Counted from the stretch's first letter, positions 10,096 to 19,185 are shown. The stretch: DNA of 64,000 bases from Spongorhabdus nitratireducens (GCA_947387575.1 CANDOC010000010.1:62001-126000); one strand, 5' to 3'. Numbers and translations are program-made. The notes: generated by a model not told the origin, from the sequence alone.

Positions 10096-10135
10096 ATCAA
10101 CTCAATGGCATGGGTATTTATGGTGGCGCCACCTG

Positions 10136-10173
10136 CAAAAACGCCTGATACAACCAAGGCTGCACCAGGCGTT
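10136..10173 (-). terminator. Rho-independent terminator after tsf
   Basis: On the minus strand AACGCCTG pairs with CAGGCGTT (plus-strand arms 10166-10173 and 10140-10147), followed by a run of five Ts. It lies 22 bp past the tsf stop and separates rpsB-tsf from pyrH. Confidence 0.8.
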
Positions 10174-10194
10174 CATCAGAAAGTCAGGGCAGGA

Positions 10195-11052
10195 TTACAT
10201 GCCAGCCTGAGCGCGTACTTCTGCAGCGAAGTCCACTTCTTCCTTCTCGATGCCTTCACCCACTTCATAGCGGTTGAAGGTCTTGACTACAGCACCAGCG
10301 TCTTTAGCCAGAGCACCGATCTTGACGTCCGGGTTCTTGACGAAAGGCTGTTCAACCAGGCTGCTTTCAGCCAGGAATTTGTTGATACGGCCAACGATCA
10401 TCTTCTCGATGATTTCAGCCGGCTTGCCGCTGCCTTCAGCCTGAGCACGGAAAATGTCTTTTTCCTTCTCAACCAGTTCAGACGGCATGTCTTCCTTGTT
10501 TACAACAGCCGGGTTAACAGCCGCTACGTGCATAGCGATGTCTTTAGCCAGCTCAACGTTACCGCCTTCCAGGCTTACCAGAACGCCGATACGGTTGTTG
10601 CCGTGAACGTAAGCACCAACAACGTCACCTTCAACCAGTTCAACGCGACGAACGGAGATGTTTTCACCGATTTTCTGAACCAGTGCCAGACGAGCTTCTT
10701 CCAGCTCACCTTCCATCAGCGCAGCAACGTCAGCCTGCTTGCGTTCGAAAGCAGCAGCAGTAACTTTTTCTACGAAGCCCAGGAAGTTGTCGTCACGGGC
10801 AACGAAGTCAGTTTCACTGTTAACTTCAACCAGTGCGGCGAACTTGCCATCTTCAGCCACTTTAGCAGCGACTACACCTTCAGCAGCGGTACGACCAGCC
10901 TTCTTGGCAGCTTTAGCCTGACCGGACTTACGCATTTCTTCGATTGCTTTTTCGATGTCACCATCGACAGCTACCAGCGCCTTTTTGCATTCCATCATGC
11001 CCAGGCCGGTACGCTCACGCAGTTCTTTTACCAGTGCAGCGGTAATTGCCAT
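10195..11052 (-). CDS. tsf: Elongation factor Ts
   Basis: Guanine nucleotide exchange factor for EF-Tu. The 285-residue product has the UBA-like N-terminus ([20 protein letters not shown]) and the signature [12 protein letters not shown] that contacts EF-Tu. It follows rpsB, separated by a 326-bp structured spacer, the usual arrangement. Length is normal (E. coli 283). A terminator lies directly downstream. Confidence 0.98.
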   Translation of the reverse strand: MAITAALVKELRERTGLGMMECKKALVAVDGDIEKAIEEMRKSGQAKAAKKAGRTAAEGVVAAKVAEDGKFAALVEVNSETDFVARDDNFLGFVEKVTAAAFERKQADVAALMEGELEEARLALVQKIGENISVRRVELVEGDVVGAYVHGNNRIGVLVSLEGGNVELAKDIAMHVAAVNPAVVNKEDMPSELVEKEKDIFRAQAEGSGKPAEIIEKMIVGRINKFLAESSLVEQPFVKNPDVKIGALAKDAGAVVKTFNRYEVGEGIEKEEVDFAAEVRAQAGM

Positions 11053-11378
11053 TTTAGTTTCCTCGCCAATATCGCTCTGCTCCGCCTTTTACCCGGTGTC
11101 GGTCAGTGACTCCGGTAGACGAAAGCATAAGTTCCCATGCATAAGCTCCCAGCATGGCAGCCCGGGATCACTTGCTATAAATCCGGTCGCTTACAACCGG
11201 TCGCTTCATTTATAGCCAGAGAACCCATCACCAAAAACCCATGCATGGAAACTCGGGTATTCGGGTCATGTCATAGCGGGGGCTTCATCAGCAGCAGCGT
11301 GTCGCTCCACCTGCCCCGCTATCACGACAAAAGGGGTGACGGAAAACCGACCACCCCTTGAGTCACCTCAGACTGTAA
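11053..11378 (-). other. Structured rpsB-tsf intergenic region
   Basis: No gene is evident in these 326 bases. On the minus-strand transcript an attenuator-like hairpin (11331-11359) is followed by a second 9-bp inverted repeat, ATAGCGGGG (11273-11281) with CCCCGCTAT (11314-11322). Closer to tsf there are short repeats built on CCATGC and GGTCGCTT. The arrangement suggests partial termination between rpsB and tsf, as is known in other gammaproteobacteria. Confidence 0.5.
11327..11359 (-). terminator. Attenuator or partial terminator after rpsB
   Basis: Minus-strand stem AAGGGGTG/CACCCCTT (plus-strand arms 11352-11359 and 11331-11338) is followed by TTG, a short U tract, so read-through into tsf is likely. 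Confidence 0.55.
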
Positions 11379-12149
11379 TTAGCCTTCGGATTTTTCTTCA
11401 GCAGCAGCTTCTTCAGCAACAACTTCTTCAGCAGCAACTTCAGCTACGTCTTCAGCAGCAGTGCGGGACGCTTCGCGACCAGCAACAACAGCGTCAGCAA
11501 CGTGCTTGGCGTACAGCTGGATAGCACGGATAGCGTCGTCGTTACCCGGGATCACGTAGTCAACGCCGTCAGGGTTGCTGTTGGTATCAACAACACCGAT
11601 TACCGGGATACCCAGACGGTTAGCTTCAGTGATAGCGATACGCTCGTGCTCAACGTCGATAACGAACATCGCGTCAGGCAGGCTGCCCATGTCCTTGATA
11701 CCACCCAGGGAACGATCCAGCTTTTCCAGATCACGGGTACGCATCAGGGCTTCTTTCTTGGTCAGCTTTTCGAAAGTACCATCGGTGCTCTGAGCTTCCA
11801 GATCCTTCAGACGACGAATGGACTGACGGATGGTCTTGTAGTTGGTCAGCATGCCGCCCAACCAGCGATGGTTAACGAAAGGCATGCCACAACGAGCAGC
11901 TTCTTCCTGAACGATTTTGCTCGCAGCACGCTTGGTACCAACGAACATAACCTTGTTCTTGTTTTCAGCCAGCTTCTGGATGAAAGCCAGAGACTCGTTG
12001 AAGGCCGGAACGGTCTTCTCGAGGTTGATGATGTGAATCTTGTTACGAGCACCGAAGATGAACTGACGCATCTTTGGGTTCCAGTAACGGGTCTGGTGTC
12101 CGAAGTGAACACCGGCCTTCAGCATATCGCGCATGCTAGCCTGAATCAT
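11379..12149 (-). CDS. rpsB: 30S ribosomal protein S2
   Basis: Small-subunit protein required for S1 assembly on the ribosome. I place the start at ATG 12149 ([13 protein letters not shown]), with AGGAG upstream at normal spacing. A longer open frame to 12218 adds 23 residues that do not belong to the family. The 256-residue product has the S2 signatures [15 protein letters not shown] and [16 protein letters not shown]. The C-terminus is a low-complexity Ala/Glu tail (residues about 232-256), a common variable extension. It heads the rpsB-tsf unit and diverges from map. Confidence 0.97.
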   Translation of the reverse strand: MIQASMRDMLKAGVHFGHQTRYWNPKMRQFIFGARNKIHIINLEKTVPAFNESLAFIQKLAENKNKVMFVGTKRAASKIVQEEAARCGMPFVNHRWLGGMLTNYKTIRQSIRRLKDLEAQSTDGTFEKLTKKEALMRTRDLEKLDRSLGGIKDMGSLPDAMFVIDVEHERIAITEANRLGIPVIGVVDTNSNPDGVDYVIPGNDDAIRAIQLYAKHVADAVVAGREASRTAAEDVAEVAAEEVVAEEAAAEEKSEG

Positions 12150-12504
12150 ACCAATCTCCTGATGGGGTTTGGCCTCCATGTATCCCATGTGTCCGACTGC
12201 ATTACCTTTATGTTTCAAGCACTTAACGGCTCAAAACCCGGCAACCCAGCACCCCGGAGCATGTGTCGATACATGTGTGGTTTAAAGTAAGGGTCTAATT
12301 CCGCAGAGCTGCTTTTCTGCCATTACCGAAGGCAAGGACAAATGAAGTCACTCAGCGGGCGCGCATTTATACCATACTCTCAACCCGAAAACCAAGAATG
12401 GTATATTCACTCACAATAGCTGTGGTATCGCCTGTTACTGCCCGGATCTGTTACTATGCTGGGATTTTAACATTACGAACGCCACGCAGCGTCCCTTCAG
12501 AATC
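12150..12504. other. Divergent rpsB/map promoter region and rpsB leader
   Basis: No gene is evident. The minus strand carries the rpsB promoter near 12366 and a leader of about 210 nt. Gammaproteobacterial rpsB leaders are known to be the target of S2 autoregulation, so control here is plausible but inferred. An inverted repeat ATACCAT/ATGGTAT (12369-12375 and 12399-12405) spans the promoter. The plus strand must carry the map promoter, with TACTAT near 12454 as a candidate -10. Confidence 0.45.
12366..12374 (-). promoter_or_regulatory. Extended -10 promoter for rpsB
   Basis: The minus strand reads TGGTATAAA, matching the extended -10 form TGnTATAAT, about 215 nt upstream of the rpsB ATG. 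A -35 is poor (TTGGTT at 19-bp spacing), as is usual for extended -10 promoters. Confidence 0.45.
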
Positions 12505-13275
12505 ATGGCTGTTATCATCAAAACCCCCGAAGAAATCGAAAAGATGCGTGTCGCCGGCCGCATGGCCGCCGAAGTGCTGGAAATGATCGAGCCGCATGTG
12601 CAGCCCGGCATCTCTACCGGCGAACTGGACCGCATCTGTCATGACTATATTGTCAATGTCCAGAAGGCCATTCCGGCACCGCTGAATTATCACGGTTTTC
12701 CCAAATCCATCTGTACCTCTATTAATGAGGTGATCTGTCACGGCATTCCCAACGACAAAAAGAAGCTGAAGTCCGGCGATATCATCAATATTGATATCAC
12801 TGTGATTAAAGACGGTTACCACGGTGACACCAGCATGATGTTCTGTGTCGGTCAGGTACCGGAGCTGTGGCAGAAGCTGTGCCGCGTAACCCGCGAATGC
12901 ATGATCAAGGGTATCGAGCAGGTCAAACCGGGTGCACATCTGGGTGATATCGGTTATGCCATTGCCAAACATGCCCATGCCCATAACTTTTCTGTAGTAG
13001 AAGAGTACTGTGGCCACGGTATCGGCAAGGTATTTCACGAAGAGCCACAAGTACTGCATTACGGCAAGGCCGGCACCGGCATTATTCTGGAAGAAGGTAT
13101 GACCTTCACCATCGAGCCGATGATCAACCTGGGCACCAAGCAGTCCAAGCTGAAGCCGGACGGCTGGACCGCAGTGACCAAGGACAAGAAACCTTCTGCC
13201 CAGTGGGAACACACTCTGGTCGTCACTGCCGACGGGTTTGAAATACTGACGCTGCGCAAGGGCGAAACTATTTAA
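12505..13275 (+). CDS. map: Methionine aminopeptidase, type I
   Basis: Removes the N-terminal Met from nascent proteins; a two-metal cytoplasmic enzyme. The 256-residue product has the pita-bread fold markers: the metal-ligand segments IINIDITVIKDGYHGDTS (two Asp), GHGIGKVFHEEP (His), EEGMTFTIEPM (Glu) and WEHTLVV (Glu). It is divergent from rpsB and followed by a hairpin and glnD, the conserved gammaproteobacterial order. Confidence 0.97.
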   Translation: MAVIIKTPEEIEKMRVAGRMAAEVLEMIEPHVQPGISTGELDRICHDYIVNVQKAIPAPLNYHGFPKSICTSINEVICHGIPNDKKKLKSGDIINIDITVIKDGYHGDTSMMFCVGQVPELWQKLCRVTRECMIKGIEQVKPGAHLGDIGYAIAKHAHAHNFSVVEEYCGHGIGKVFHEEPQVLHYGKAGTGIILEEGMTFTIEPMINLGTKQSKLKPDGWTAVTKDKKPSAQWEHTLVVTADGFEILTLRKGETI

Positions 13276-13314
13276 TTAGCTATCTAATCAGCTAGCTAGT
13301 CATTCTTACCTTAT

Positions 13315-13350
13315 GCCCGCAGCTATCCCTGCTGCGGGCTGTTTCTTCCT
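13315..13350 (+). terminator. Hairpin terminator after map
   Basis: GCCCGCAGC (13315-13323) pairs with GCTGCGGGC (13331-13339) around a 7-nt loop, followed by the T-rich stretch TGTTTCTTCCTG. The stem is strong and the U tract imperfect. Confidence 0.65.
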
Positions 13351-13441
13351 GTTTCCCCATCAAAGCAACTAGCCAGCACCAGTCTCTGGCTTTAGCATTA
13401 CAGTGTTTTAATTCCATCGGCTTCGGGGGAGGCCAAAATCC

Positions 13442-16195
13442 GTGCCCAGACACACGCTGACCGAGTCCCAGAAAGATGAGCTGTTCAATGCCAGCCAGTT
13501 CCGGGCGGAAATGACATTATCCCGCAGTCCGCTGCCGGCCTATCGTAAATACCTTAAAAAAGCTGAAACCCTGATGCATCAGTGGTTTGACCGGAATTTA
13601 CCGATTCAGACGCTGGTGCGCGGACGGGCCTGGCTGATGGATCAGTTTCTGGCCTCGGGCTGGAACCACCTGTTCGGACAGGATGCCGGTATCGCACTGC
13701 TGGCCGTCGGCGGTTATGGCCGGGCAGAACTGCACCCGCATTCCGATATTGATATTCTGATCCTGCTCGACGTCGAACCCGATACAAAACAACAGGAAAA
13801 TATTGGCCAGTTTCTGACCCTGTTGTGGGATATCGGTCTCAAGGTGGGTTCCAGCGTACGTACACTGGATGAAAGCCAGGCGCTGGCCGAGCAAGATCTC
13901 ACCATTATTACCAACCTGATCGAATCCCGCACCATTGCCGGCCCTACCAAGCTGCATCGAAAAATGCTGAACCGCATTTCCAAAAAGATTATGTGGGACA
14001 GTAAACGTTTTCTGCAGGCTAAATATGAAGAGCAGCGGGAACGGCACCGCAAATTCAACGACACCGAATACAACCTTGAGCCGAACCTGAAAAGTTCTCC
14101 CGGAGGCCTGCGTGATCTGCATATGATCAGCTGGGTACTGCGTCGGCACTTTATGGGTTCACGGGGCATCATCAAGGCTCTGGAAGACCATGGTCAGCCA
14201 CTTTCCAACCTGTACATGCTGCATGAGAAAGGATTGCTGACCCAATCCGAATACCGGATTCAGGAACGTGCCAAGGAGTTCTTATGGAAAGTGCGCTGGG
14301 GTCTGCACCGGTTAGCGGGACGCTGTGAGGACCGGCTGCTGTTCGACTATCAACGTGCACTGGCAACCGAGTTCGGTTATGAAGATCGGGAAGGCAGCCT
14401 AGCTGTTGAGCAATTTATGCAGCATTACTTTCGTTGTGTGATGCACCTTGGCACCTTTAATGAACTACTGCTGCAACATTTCGATGATGAAATTCTGAAC
14501 GCCGGCAATACTTCCAAAGTCCGGGTCATTAATGAACGCTTTCAGGTGCGGAACAACTACATCGAAATTGTTCACCCGGAAGTTTTTCAGCAACACCCCC
14601 CGGCCCTTCTGGAAATGTTTGTGCTGATGACTCAGGACTCCAGCATTCTGGGTGCGCGGGCAGCGACATTACGACAATTGCGCGAAGACCGGCATCTGGT
14701 TAATTCCGAATTCCGTGATGATCCTCGCAATGTGGCCCTGTTTATGGAGTTGATGCGGGCACCCTACGGTCTGACAATCGGTCTGCGTCGTTTGGTACGC
14801 CACGGCATACTCCCTCGTTACCTGCCAGAATTTTCCGGGCTGGTCGGGCAGATGCAGCATGACTTGTTCCATATTTATACCGTCGATGCCCACACCCTGT
14901 TGACGGTTAAGTTTTTGCGCAGTTTCAGTTACAAGGAAAACCGGGCCAGGTTCCCAATCGCTTCAAAGATCGTCCGTCAAATGGACAAACCGGAGCTGCT
15001 CTACCTTGCCGGCCTTTATCATGATATTGGCAAGGGGCGTGGCGGTGATCATTCGGATCTCGGCGCTCAGGATGCTGCTGATTTTGCCAAGCGGCATTAT
15101 CTGACACAAAAAGAGACCGACTTACTGGTCTGGCTGGTACGAAACCATTTGATTATGTCCACCACTGCCCAGCGCAAGGACTTATCCGACCCCGAAGTTA
15201 TTTATGCCTTTGCCAGTCAGGTCAAGACCCGTGAACGGCTGGACTTTTTATATGCACTCACTGTCGCAGATATTAATGCCACCAGCCCCAAACTCTGGAA
15301 TGGCTGGCGGGCCAGCCTGCTACGTCAGCTTTATGCCGAAACCAAACGGATGCTGCGGTTAGGCCTGAGCAAGGCAGAGGATCGTGAGAAACATATCGAG
15401 CAACATCAGCAGGCAGCACTGGAAGAGCTACGCGAATGTGGCCATGATGCCGCGGGTATCAAGAAGATATGGCAGGCACTGGAAGATGATTACTTTCTGC
15501 AGCACAGCAGCGAAGAAATTGCCTGGCATACAGATGCACTGCTGAACCGTTCCCGAACAACGGAAAGCGGGCCACTGGTTCTGTTGCGAGAAACAACCGA
15601 GCGGGAGCATGAAGGTGGAACAATGGTGTTTGTCTGTGCCGATGACCGCCCTCACCTTTTTGCTGCTTGTGCAGCGGCACTGGATCAGCTGAATCTGAGC
15701 ATTCACGACGCACGAATCTTTACCTCAGAACGTGGTTACAGTCTGGACAGCTTTGTTGTACTGGAAACCGATAACACGCCGGTCGGCAATAACCCGGAGC
15801 GCATTCACGAAATCAAGCAGCGAATGCAATCTGCCTTGCAGGATCCCGACAACTTCCCTGATCTGATTCGGCGCCGGACACCGAGGCAGCTGAAACATTT
15901 TGCCTACCCCCCAAAAATCATTATTACCCATGAGCCACATAACAACCGTACGGTACTTGAAGTACACGCTACCGACCGTCCGGGTCTGCTGGCACTGATT
16001 GGCCGGACATTTATGGAGCTCGGGTTGCTGCTGCAAAATGCCAAAATTATCACCCTGGGCGAAAAGGTAGAGGATGTGTTCTTTATCACCGATATGGCAG
16101 GACAACCGATTCACAGCCCGGATCAGTGCAAGGATATTCAGGATACCCTGACAGAAAAACTGCTGAACTTTGCCCGACAGGACCATATTGGATGA
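13442..16195 (+). CDS. glnD: Bifunctional uridylyltransferase/uridylyl-removing enzyme GlnD
   Basis: Primary nitrogen sensor: it uridylylates PII when glutamine is low and deuridylylates it when glutamine is high. The 917-residue product starts at GTG 13442 behind GGGGGAGG. In order it has a nucleotidyltransferase domain with GGYGRAELHPHSDIDILI (about residues 97-114), an HD hydrolase domain with LYHDIGKGRGGDHSD, and two C-terminal ACT domains (starting near VFVCADDRPHLFAACA and LEVHATDRPGLLALIG) that bind glutamine. Length is slightly over E. coli (890). Confidence 0.96.
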   Translation: MPRHTLTESQKDELFNASQFRAEMTLSRSPLPAYRKYLKKAETLMHQWFDRNLPIQTLVRGRAWLMDQFLASGWNHLFGQDAGIALLAVGGYGRAELHPHSDIDILILLDVEPDTKQQENIGQFLTLLWDIGLKVGSSVRTLDESQALAEQDLTIITNLIESRTIAGPTKLHRKMLNRISKKIMWDSKRFLQAKYEEQRERHRKFNDTEYNLEPNLKSSPGGLRDLHMISWVLRRHFMGSRGIIKALEDHGQPLSNLYMLHEKGLLTQSEYRIQERAKEFLWKVRWGLHRLAGRCEDRLLFDYQRALATEFGYEDREGSLAVEQFMQHYFRCVMHLGTFNELLLQHFDDEILNAGNTSKVRVINERFQVRNNYIEIVHPEVFQQHPPALLEMFVLMTQDSSILGARAATLRQLREDRHLVNSEFRDDPRNVALFMELMRAPYGLTIGLRRLVRHGILPRYLPEFSGLVGQMQHDLFHIYTVDAHTLLTVKFLRSFSYKENRARFPIASKIVRQMDKPELLYLAGLYHDIGKGRGGDHSDLGAQDAADFAKRHYLTQKETDLLVWLVRNHLIMSTTAQRKDLSDPEVIYAFASQVKTRERLDFLYALTVADINATSPKLWNGWRASLLRQLYAETKRMLRLGLSKAEDREKHIEQHQQAALEELRECGHDAAGIKKIWQALEDDYFLQHSSEEIAWHTDALLNRSRTTESGPLVLLRETTEREHEGGTMVFVCADDRPHLFAACAAALDQLNLSIHDARIFTSERGYSLDSFVVLETDNTPVGNNPERIHEIKQRMQSALQDPDNFPDLIRRRTPRQLKHFAYPPKIIITHEPHNNRTVLEVHATDRPGLLALIGRTFMELGLLLQNAKIITLGEKVEDVFFITDMAGQPIHSPDQCKDIQDTLTEKLLNFARQDHIG

Positions 16196-16272
16196 TGGGG
16201 GCGTCATAACAGCTACTGCTTCACACAAAAAACTGAGGTAGGCTGAAAAGAATACTCAGGGAAGAGATAATA

Positions 16273-16725
16273 ATGACAAGGATCCCCTTTTACAGCCTGC
16301 TGGCGCTGGCCGGAACCCTTCCGTTTATCTGCTGGGTGGTGTTCCGGTTGCACCATATTGAATACATTCCCTACATCGGCCATATGAGTATTGCCGGTAC
16401 TATTTATACCAGCCTGATTATTGCCTTTATGGCCGGCACCCTGTGGGGAAACAGTCTCCATGTGGCAGGCCGCTCAGGTAAGATGATGCTGCTCTTCAGC
16501 AACATTCTTGCGCTGACACCCTGGATCGCAACCCTGATTTTGCCTTTGGGTGTCTATTTGCTGGCGACCTTTGCTATTTGTTTCCTGCTCTTACTGGGGG
16601 GCGATTGGGCACTGGTTCGAAAGGGACAGATTTCCGTCAACTATTTTATGACGCGTCTTGTGATTACCACTATCGTAGTTATTACACTGGTAATTCTGGG
16701 AGTCAGCTATGGAACGGCAGCTTGA
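16273..16725 (+). CDS. DUF3429-type inner-membrane protein
   Basis: A 150-residue, very hydrophobic protein with about four to five membrane helices (LLALAGTLPFICWVVF, IYTSLIIAFMAGTLWG, the LFSNILALTPWIATLILP region, YLLATFAICFLLLLGG, and a C-terminal helix). The AFMAGTLWG segment and the WALVRKGQI ending resemble the DUF3429 family, whose function is unknown. Its end overlaps the following small gene by 17 bp, suggesting coupled translation. The start at 16273 sits behind GGGAAGAGATAATA. Confidence 0.7.
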   Translation: MTRIPFYSLLALAGTLPFICWVVFRLHHIEYIPYIGHMSIAGTIYTSLIIAFMAGTLWGNSLHVAGRSGKMMLLFSNILALTPWIATLILPLGVYLLATFAICFLLLLGGDWALVRKGQISVNYFMTRLVITTIVVITLVILGVSYGTAA

Positions 16726-16966
16726 TATAACCGATATTCTGAGGGCCTTTGAAATTATCAGAAGCAAGGGCAAACCGTTGGGGGACGAGTACTTTTATAA
16801 CGGGCTGTTTGTTCAATCTTCCTATGACGGGTATACAGTCGTTATTCGTAACCAGCAGGTTAAACTGACCATAGGCTTTCATAACACCCTGAAATTTCAG
16901 GGTGGCAGTGACCAGGATAAGGATGCATTTGCCCGGTCTTTGCTCACCATCTCTCAGGAAAAATAA
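16709..16966 (+). CDS. Small conserved-type protein, DUF3081-like
   Basis: An 85-residue soluble protein that starts inside the end of the DUF3429-type gene in another frame. The core reads FEIIRSKGKPLGDEYFYNGL and then DGYTVVIRNQQVKLTIGFHN. The pattern DGYT..I....V.L..GFHNT resembles, from memory, DUF3081, a small gammaproteobacterial family without assigned function. No signal peptide or membrane segment. Assignment is tentative and needs a profile search. Confidence 0.55.
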   Translation: MERQLDITDILRAFEIIRSKGKPLGDEYFYNGLFVQSSYDGYTVVIRNQQVKLTIGFHNTLKFQGGSDQDKDAFARSLLTISQEK

Positions 16967-17004
16967 AAGCAGGCCGTTATCGGGGGAAGATCACGGGCCT
17001 GCTT
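16958..17004 (-). terminator. Terminator for the 113-residue gene
   Basis: AAGCAGGCC (16967-16975) and GGCCTGCTT (16996-17004) form a 9-bp stem. On the minus strand it is followed by TTTATTTTT, a good U tract. In the plus direction there is no U tract, although the hairpin may still protect the upstream mRNA. Confidence 0.75.
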
Positions 17005-17023
17005 CAACGGATCCAGAACTACG

Positions 17024-17365
17024 TTAGCCCAGCTGATCGACCATCACCGCATTGGAATAGACGAGACAATCATCTTCTACCCGGTTAGCGACCAAATGAA
17101 AATGTCCCCGCTCACCTCTAGGGCTCAGATAAACTCTCAATCGACAGTCTTTTAACTGGCCGCAGTCATCGGATGTCTGTAGCTCCATTGTTGACATATC
17201 AATGGGGACTATTATTTCTGAATGGTTTGACTGCTGCAGCTCTTCTTCGGCCTGCTCCAGCAGTTTGTGGCAGTGCTCATCAACCCGAAAATGTATCGCA
17301 TCAACCGGGCATGCCTGTGTGGAATCTTCCGCCTTGCACCAGCCTTCAAGTGTCAGTGTGTTCAT
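17024..17365 (-). CDS. Small Cys-rich acidic protein of unknown function
   Basis: A 113-residue protein I do not recognise. It starts at ATG 17365 behind a strong GGAGGT and ends before a good terminator, so it is very probably a real monocistronic gene. It has six cysteines (in GWC, QAC, EHC, SDDC, LKDC, EDDC contexts), an acidic central helix (KLLEQAEEELQQ) and no signal peptide. The cysteines could bind metal or form disulfides. Neither is shown. Confidence 0.75.
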   Translation of the reverse strand: MNTLTLEGWCKAEDSTQACPVDAIHFRVDEHCHKLLEQAEEELQQSNHSEIIVPIDMSTMELQTSDDCGQLKDCRLRVYLSPRGERGHFHLVANRVEDDCLVYSNAVMVDQLG

Positions 17366-17484
17366 GTGGCTGCACCTCCATTTACTACGGCGTAATCAAT
17401 AAAGTATAGACGGCAGGAGACAGCATTTATGACAAGATGAGTTAAGCAGATCAGGGTTATATAAAAACAGCATATTGCATCCCA

Positions 17485-17510
17485 TGCCGAAAGACTGGCG
17501 TCTTTCGGCA
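17485..17510. terminator. 11-bp perfect hairpin downstream of the flavodoxin-like gene
   Basis: TGCCGAAAGAC (17485-17495) and GTCTTTCGGCA (17500-17510) pair around a 4-nt loop. On the minus transcript a T-rich stretch (TTTTATTTTT) comes before the hairpin rather than after it, so it is not a textbook terminator in either direction. Confidence 0.5.
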
Positions 17511-17532
17511 GCAAAAATAAAAGCCAACTATT

Positions 17533-18120
17533 TCATTGCCATCGAATGACAGCATTAGCAACACGCTTGCCCAGCTCCTGAGCTGTCAAATGGTCACTTT
17601 TGGGAGGTGTTACATCAGCACCTTCATCCGCATTACTCTGAGCCATTGCCCCCAGAAAGCTGCCAATACGATTAAGGTCTTCTTCGCTGCCCGTACTGCT
17701 GTTATTACCAGGCAAGACACCCAGCCCCACCCAGATCATGCCGTGCTGAGCCGCAAACACACTCATCTGTATCAAGGTGTTCAGCTTGTCCCCACTCCGG
17801 GCTGCAGATGTTGTAAATCCGGCAGCAATCTTGTTTTCCCAGCCACGCTGGAACCAGACTTTAGAGCTTTCATCCATAAACATCTTGAACGGACCACTAA
17901 CACTGCCCATGTAGGTAGGGGACCCAAAAATCAGTGCATCTGACTGATCCAGCTGTTCCCAGTCAATATTATTGAGGTCGGCAACATTAACCGTAGCCAC
18001 CTCTGCTCCTTCAGTTTCAGCGCCTAATGCAACAGAACGAGCCAGTACTTCTGTATGCCCATAGCCTGAGTGATAAACGACTGTAATTTTATGCTTGGAA
18101 GCAGCCTGCGGGCTTGTCAT
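17533..18120 (-). CDS. Flavodoxin-like NAD(P)H-dependent oxidoreductase
   Basis: A 195-residue flavodoxin-fold protein of the WrbA/FMN-reductase type, presumably an FMN-binding quinone or flavin reductase. The phosphate-binding loop is YHSGYGHTEVLA (residues about 15-26), with SPTYMGSVSGPFKMFMD as the second FMN loop and GFTTSAARSGDKLNTL as the third. There is no signal peptide. It diverges from a LysR gene 103 bp away, the usual layout for a LysR-controlled redox gene; the inducer is unknown. Confidence 0.8.
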   Translation of the reverse strand: MTSPQAASKHKITVVYHSGYGHTEVLARSVALGAETEGAEVATVNVADLNNIDWEQLDQSDALIFGSPTYMGSVSGPFKMFMDESSKVWFQRGWENKIAAGFTTSAARSGDKLNTLIQMSVFAAQHGMIWVGLGVLPGNNSSTGSEEDLNRIGSFLGAMAQSNADEGADVTPPKSDHLTAQELGKRVANAVIRWQ

Positions 18121-18201
18121 GAAAATATCCTTTCCGGGTTAATTGGCTTTAGTAAGCAATCTTGCCCTTCGCACCTTAAGGAAGTATTTTTCATGCGTAC
18201 A

Positions 18202-18216
18202 ATGCATTATTGGCAT
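18202..18216. promoter_or_regulatory. Candidate LysR-type operator
   Basis: ATGCATTATTGGCAT is an imperfect dyad with the T-N11-A form typical of LysR binding sites. It lies between the flavodoxin-like gene and its divergent LysR gene, 8 bp before the regulator's ATG. Confidence 0.35.
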
Positions 18217-18223
18217 ACTAACC

Positions 18224-19144
18224 ATGCGTGAAGTGAATCTACGCTCTATCGATCTCAACCTGCTTGTTGTCCTTCAGGTATTACTGGACACACAGCATAT
18301 TTCCCGGGCAGCAGAGCAACTACATATGAGCCAGCCTGCTGTCAGTCGCGCCTTGCAGCGTTTGAGAGTGACCTTTTCTGATCCGTTACTGGTTCGAACA
18401 TCACATGGCTATGATCTGACCGAACGAGCCCGAAGCATCCAGTCTGAAATTGGCTCGCTGCTACAACAGGTGCGCCAGCTTGTAACACCACCGGTATTCG
18501 ATCCGGCCACTTCCAGGCGCTGCCTTCGAATCACAGGAATGGATTTTGAAACCTCACTGTATCTACCGAAGCTAACCCGCTTCTTGCATCAGCAGGCTCC
18601 GGAAATGAGTCTGGAAATATTAAGACAGCGGGACAATCCTTTTGAGCGTATTGATAAAGGTGAGTGCCACTTTCTGTTGAGCGGTATGCTTCCCCGTGAC
18701 GAAAAAGATCACCCTTACGAACTTTTACTGGACTCAATGCATTCAGCTTGTGTGATGCATCGAGATAATCCTCTTGCTGACAAACCGATCACAGTAGACA
18801 GTTATGCTGCGGCACTACATGGCATTATCAATATTACCGGCTCAGGGCCTGGCCATATGGATCAGATTCTCGGCAGGACTGGACGACAGAGAAAGATTGT
18901 TCTGCGGCTGGCCAGTTTTATTTCGGTCGGTGATTTTTGCGACGGGACTAATCTGGTTTTCACCCTGCCCCGTCGACTGGCAGAAAGAATCACAAACGAG
19001 CGTCGCTCACTCGTGATGCGAGAGCTGCCGGAAGAGCTTCGAGGGGATCAAATCCGGTTTTACTTATACTGGCATAGCCGCGACCACCATGATCCCATGT
19101 GCCAGTGGATACGCAAGGTTCTGCCTGCTGTACTGGTTTCCTGA
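18224..19144 (+). CDS. LysR-family transcriptional regulator
   Basis: A 306-residue regulator. I place the start at ATG 18224 (MREVNLRSIDLNLLVVLQ), which puts the helix-turn-helix at the usual position (HISRAAEQLHMSQPAVSRAL). The upstream frame to 18143 adds 27 residues not typical of the family. An effector-binding domain follows from about residue 95. It is divergent from the flavodoxin-like gene and probably controls it, and possibly itself. Confidence 0.85.
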   Translation: MREVNLRSIDLNLLVVLQVLLDTQHISRAAEQLHMSQPAVSRALQRLRVTFSDPLLVRTSHGYDLTERARSIQSEIGSLLQQVRQLVTPPVFDPATSRRCLRITGMDFETSLYLPKLTRFLHQQAPEMSLEILRQRDNPFERIDKGECHFLLSGMLPRDEKDHPYELLLDSMHSACVMHRDNPLADKPITVDSYAAALHGIINITGSGPGHMDQILGRTGRQRKIVLRLASFISVGDFCDGTNLVFTLPRRLAERITNERRSLVMRELPEELRGDQIRFYLYWHSRDHHDPMCQWIRKVLPAVLVS

Positions 19145-19185
19145 AGATACAGTTAACAGGCAGAACAAGGAAGGTCAGAAAAAAC

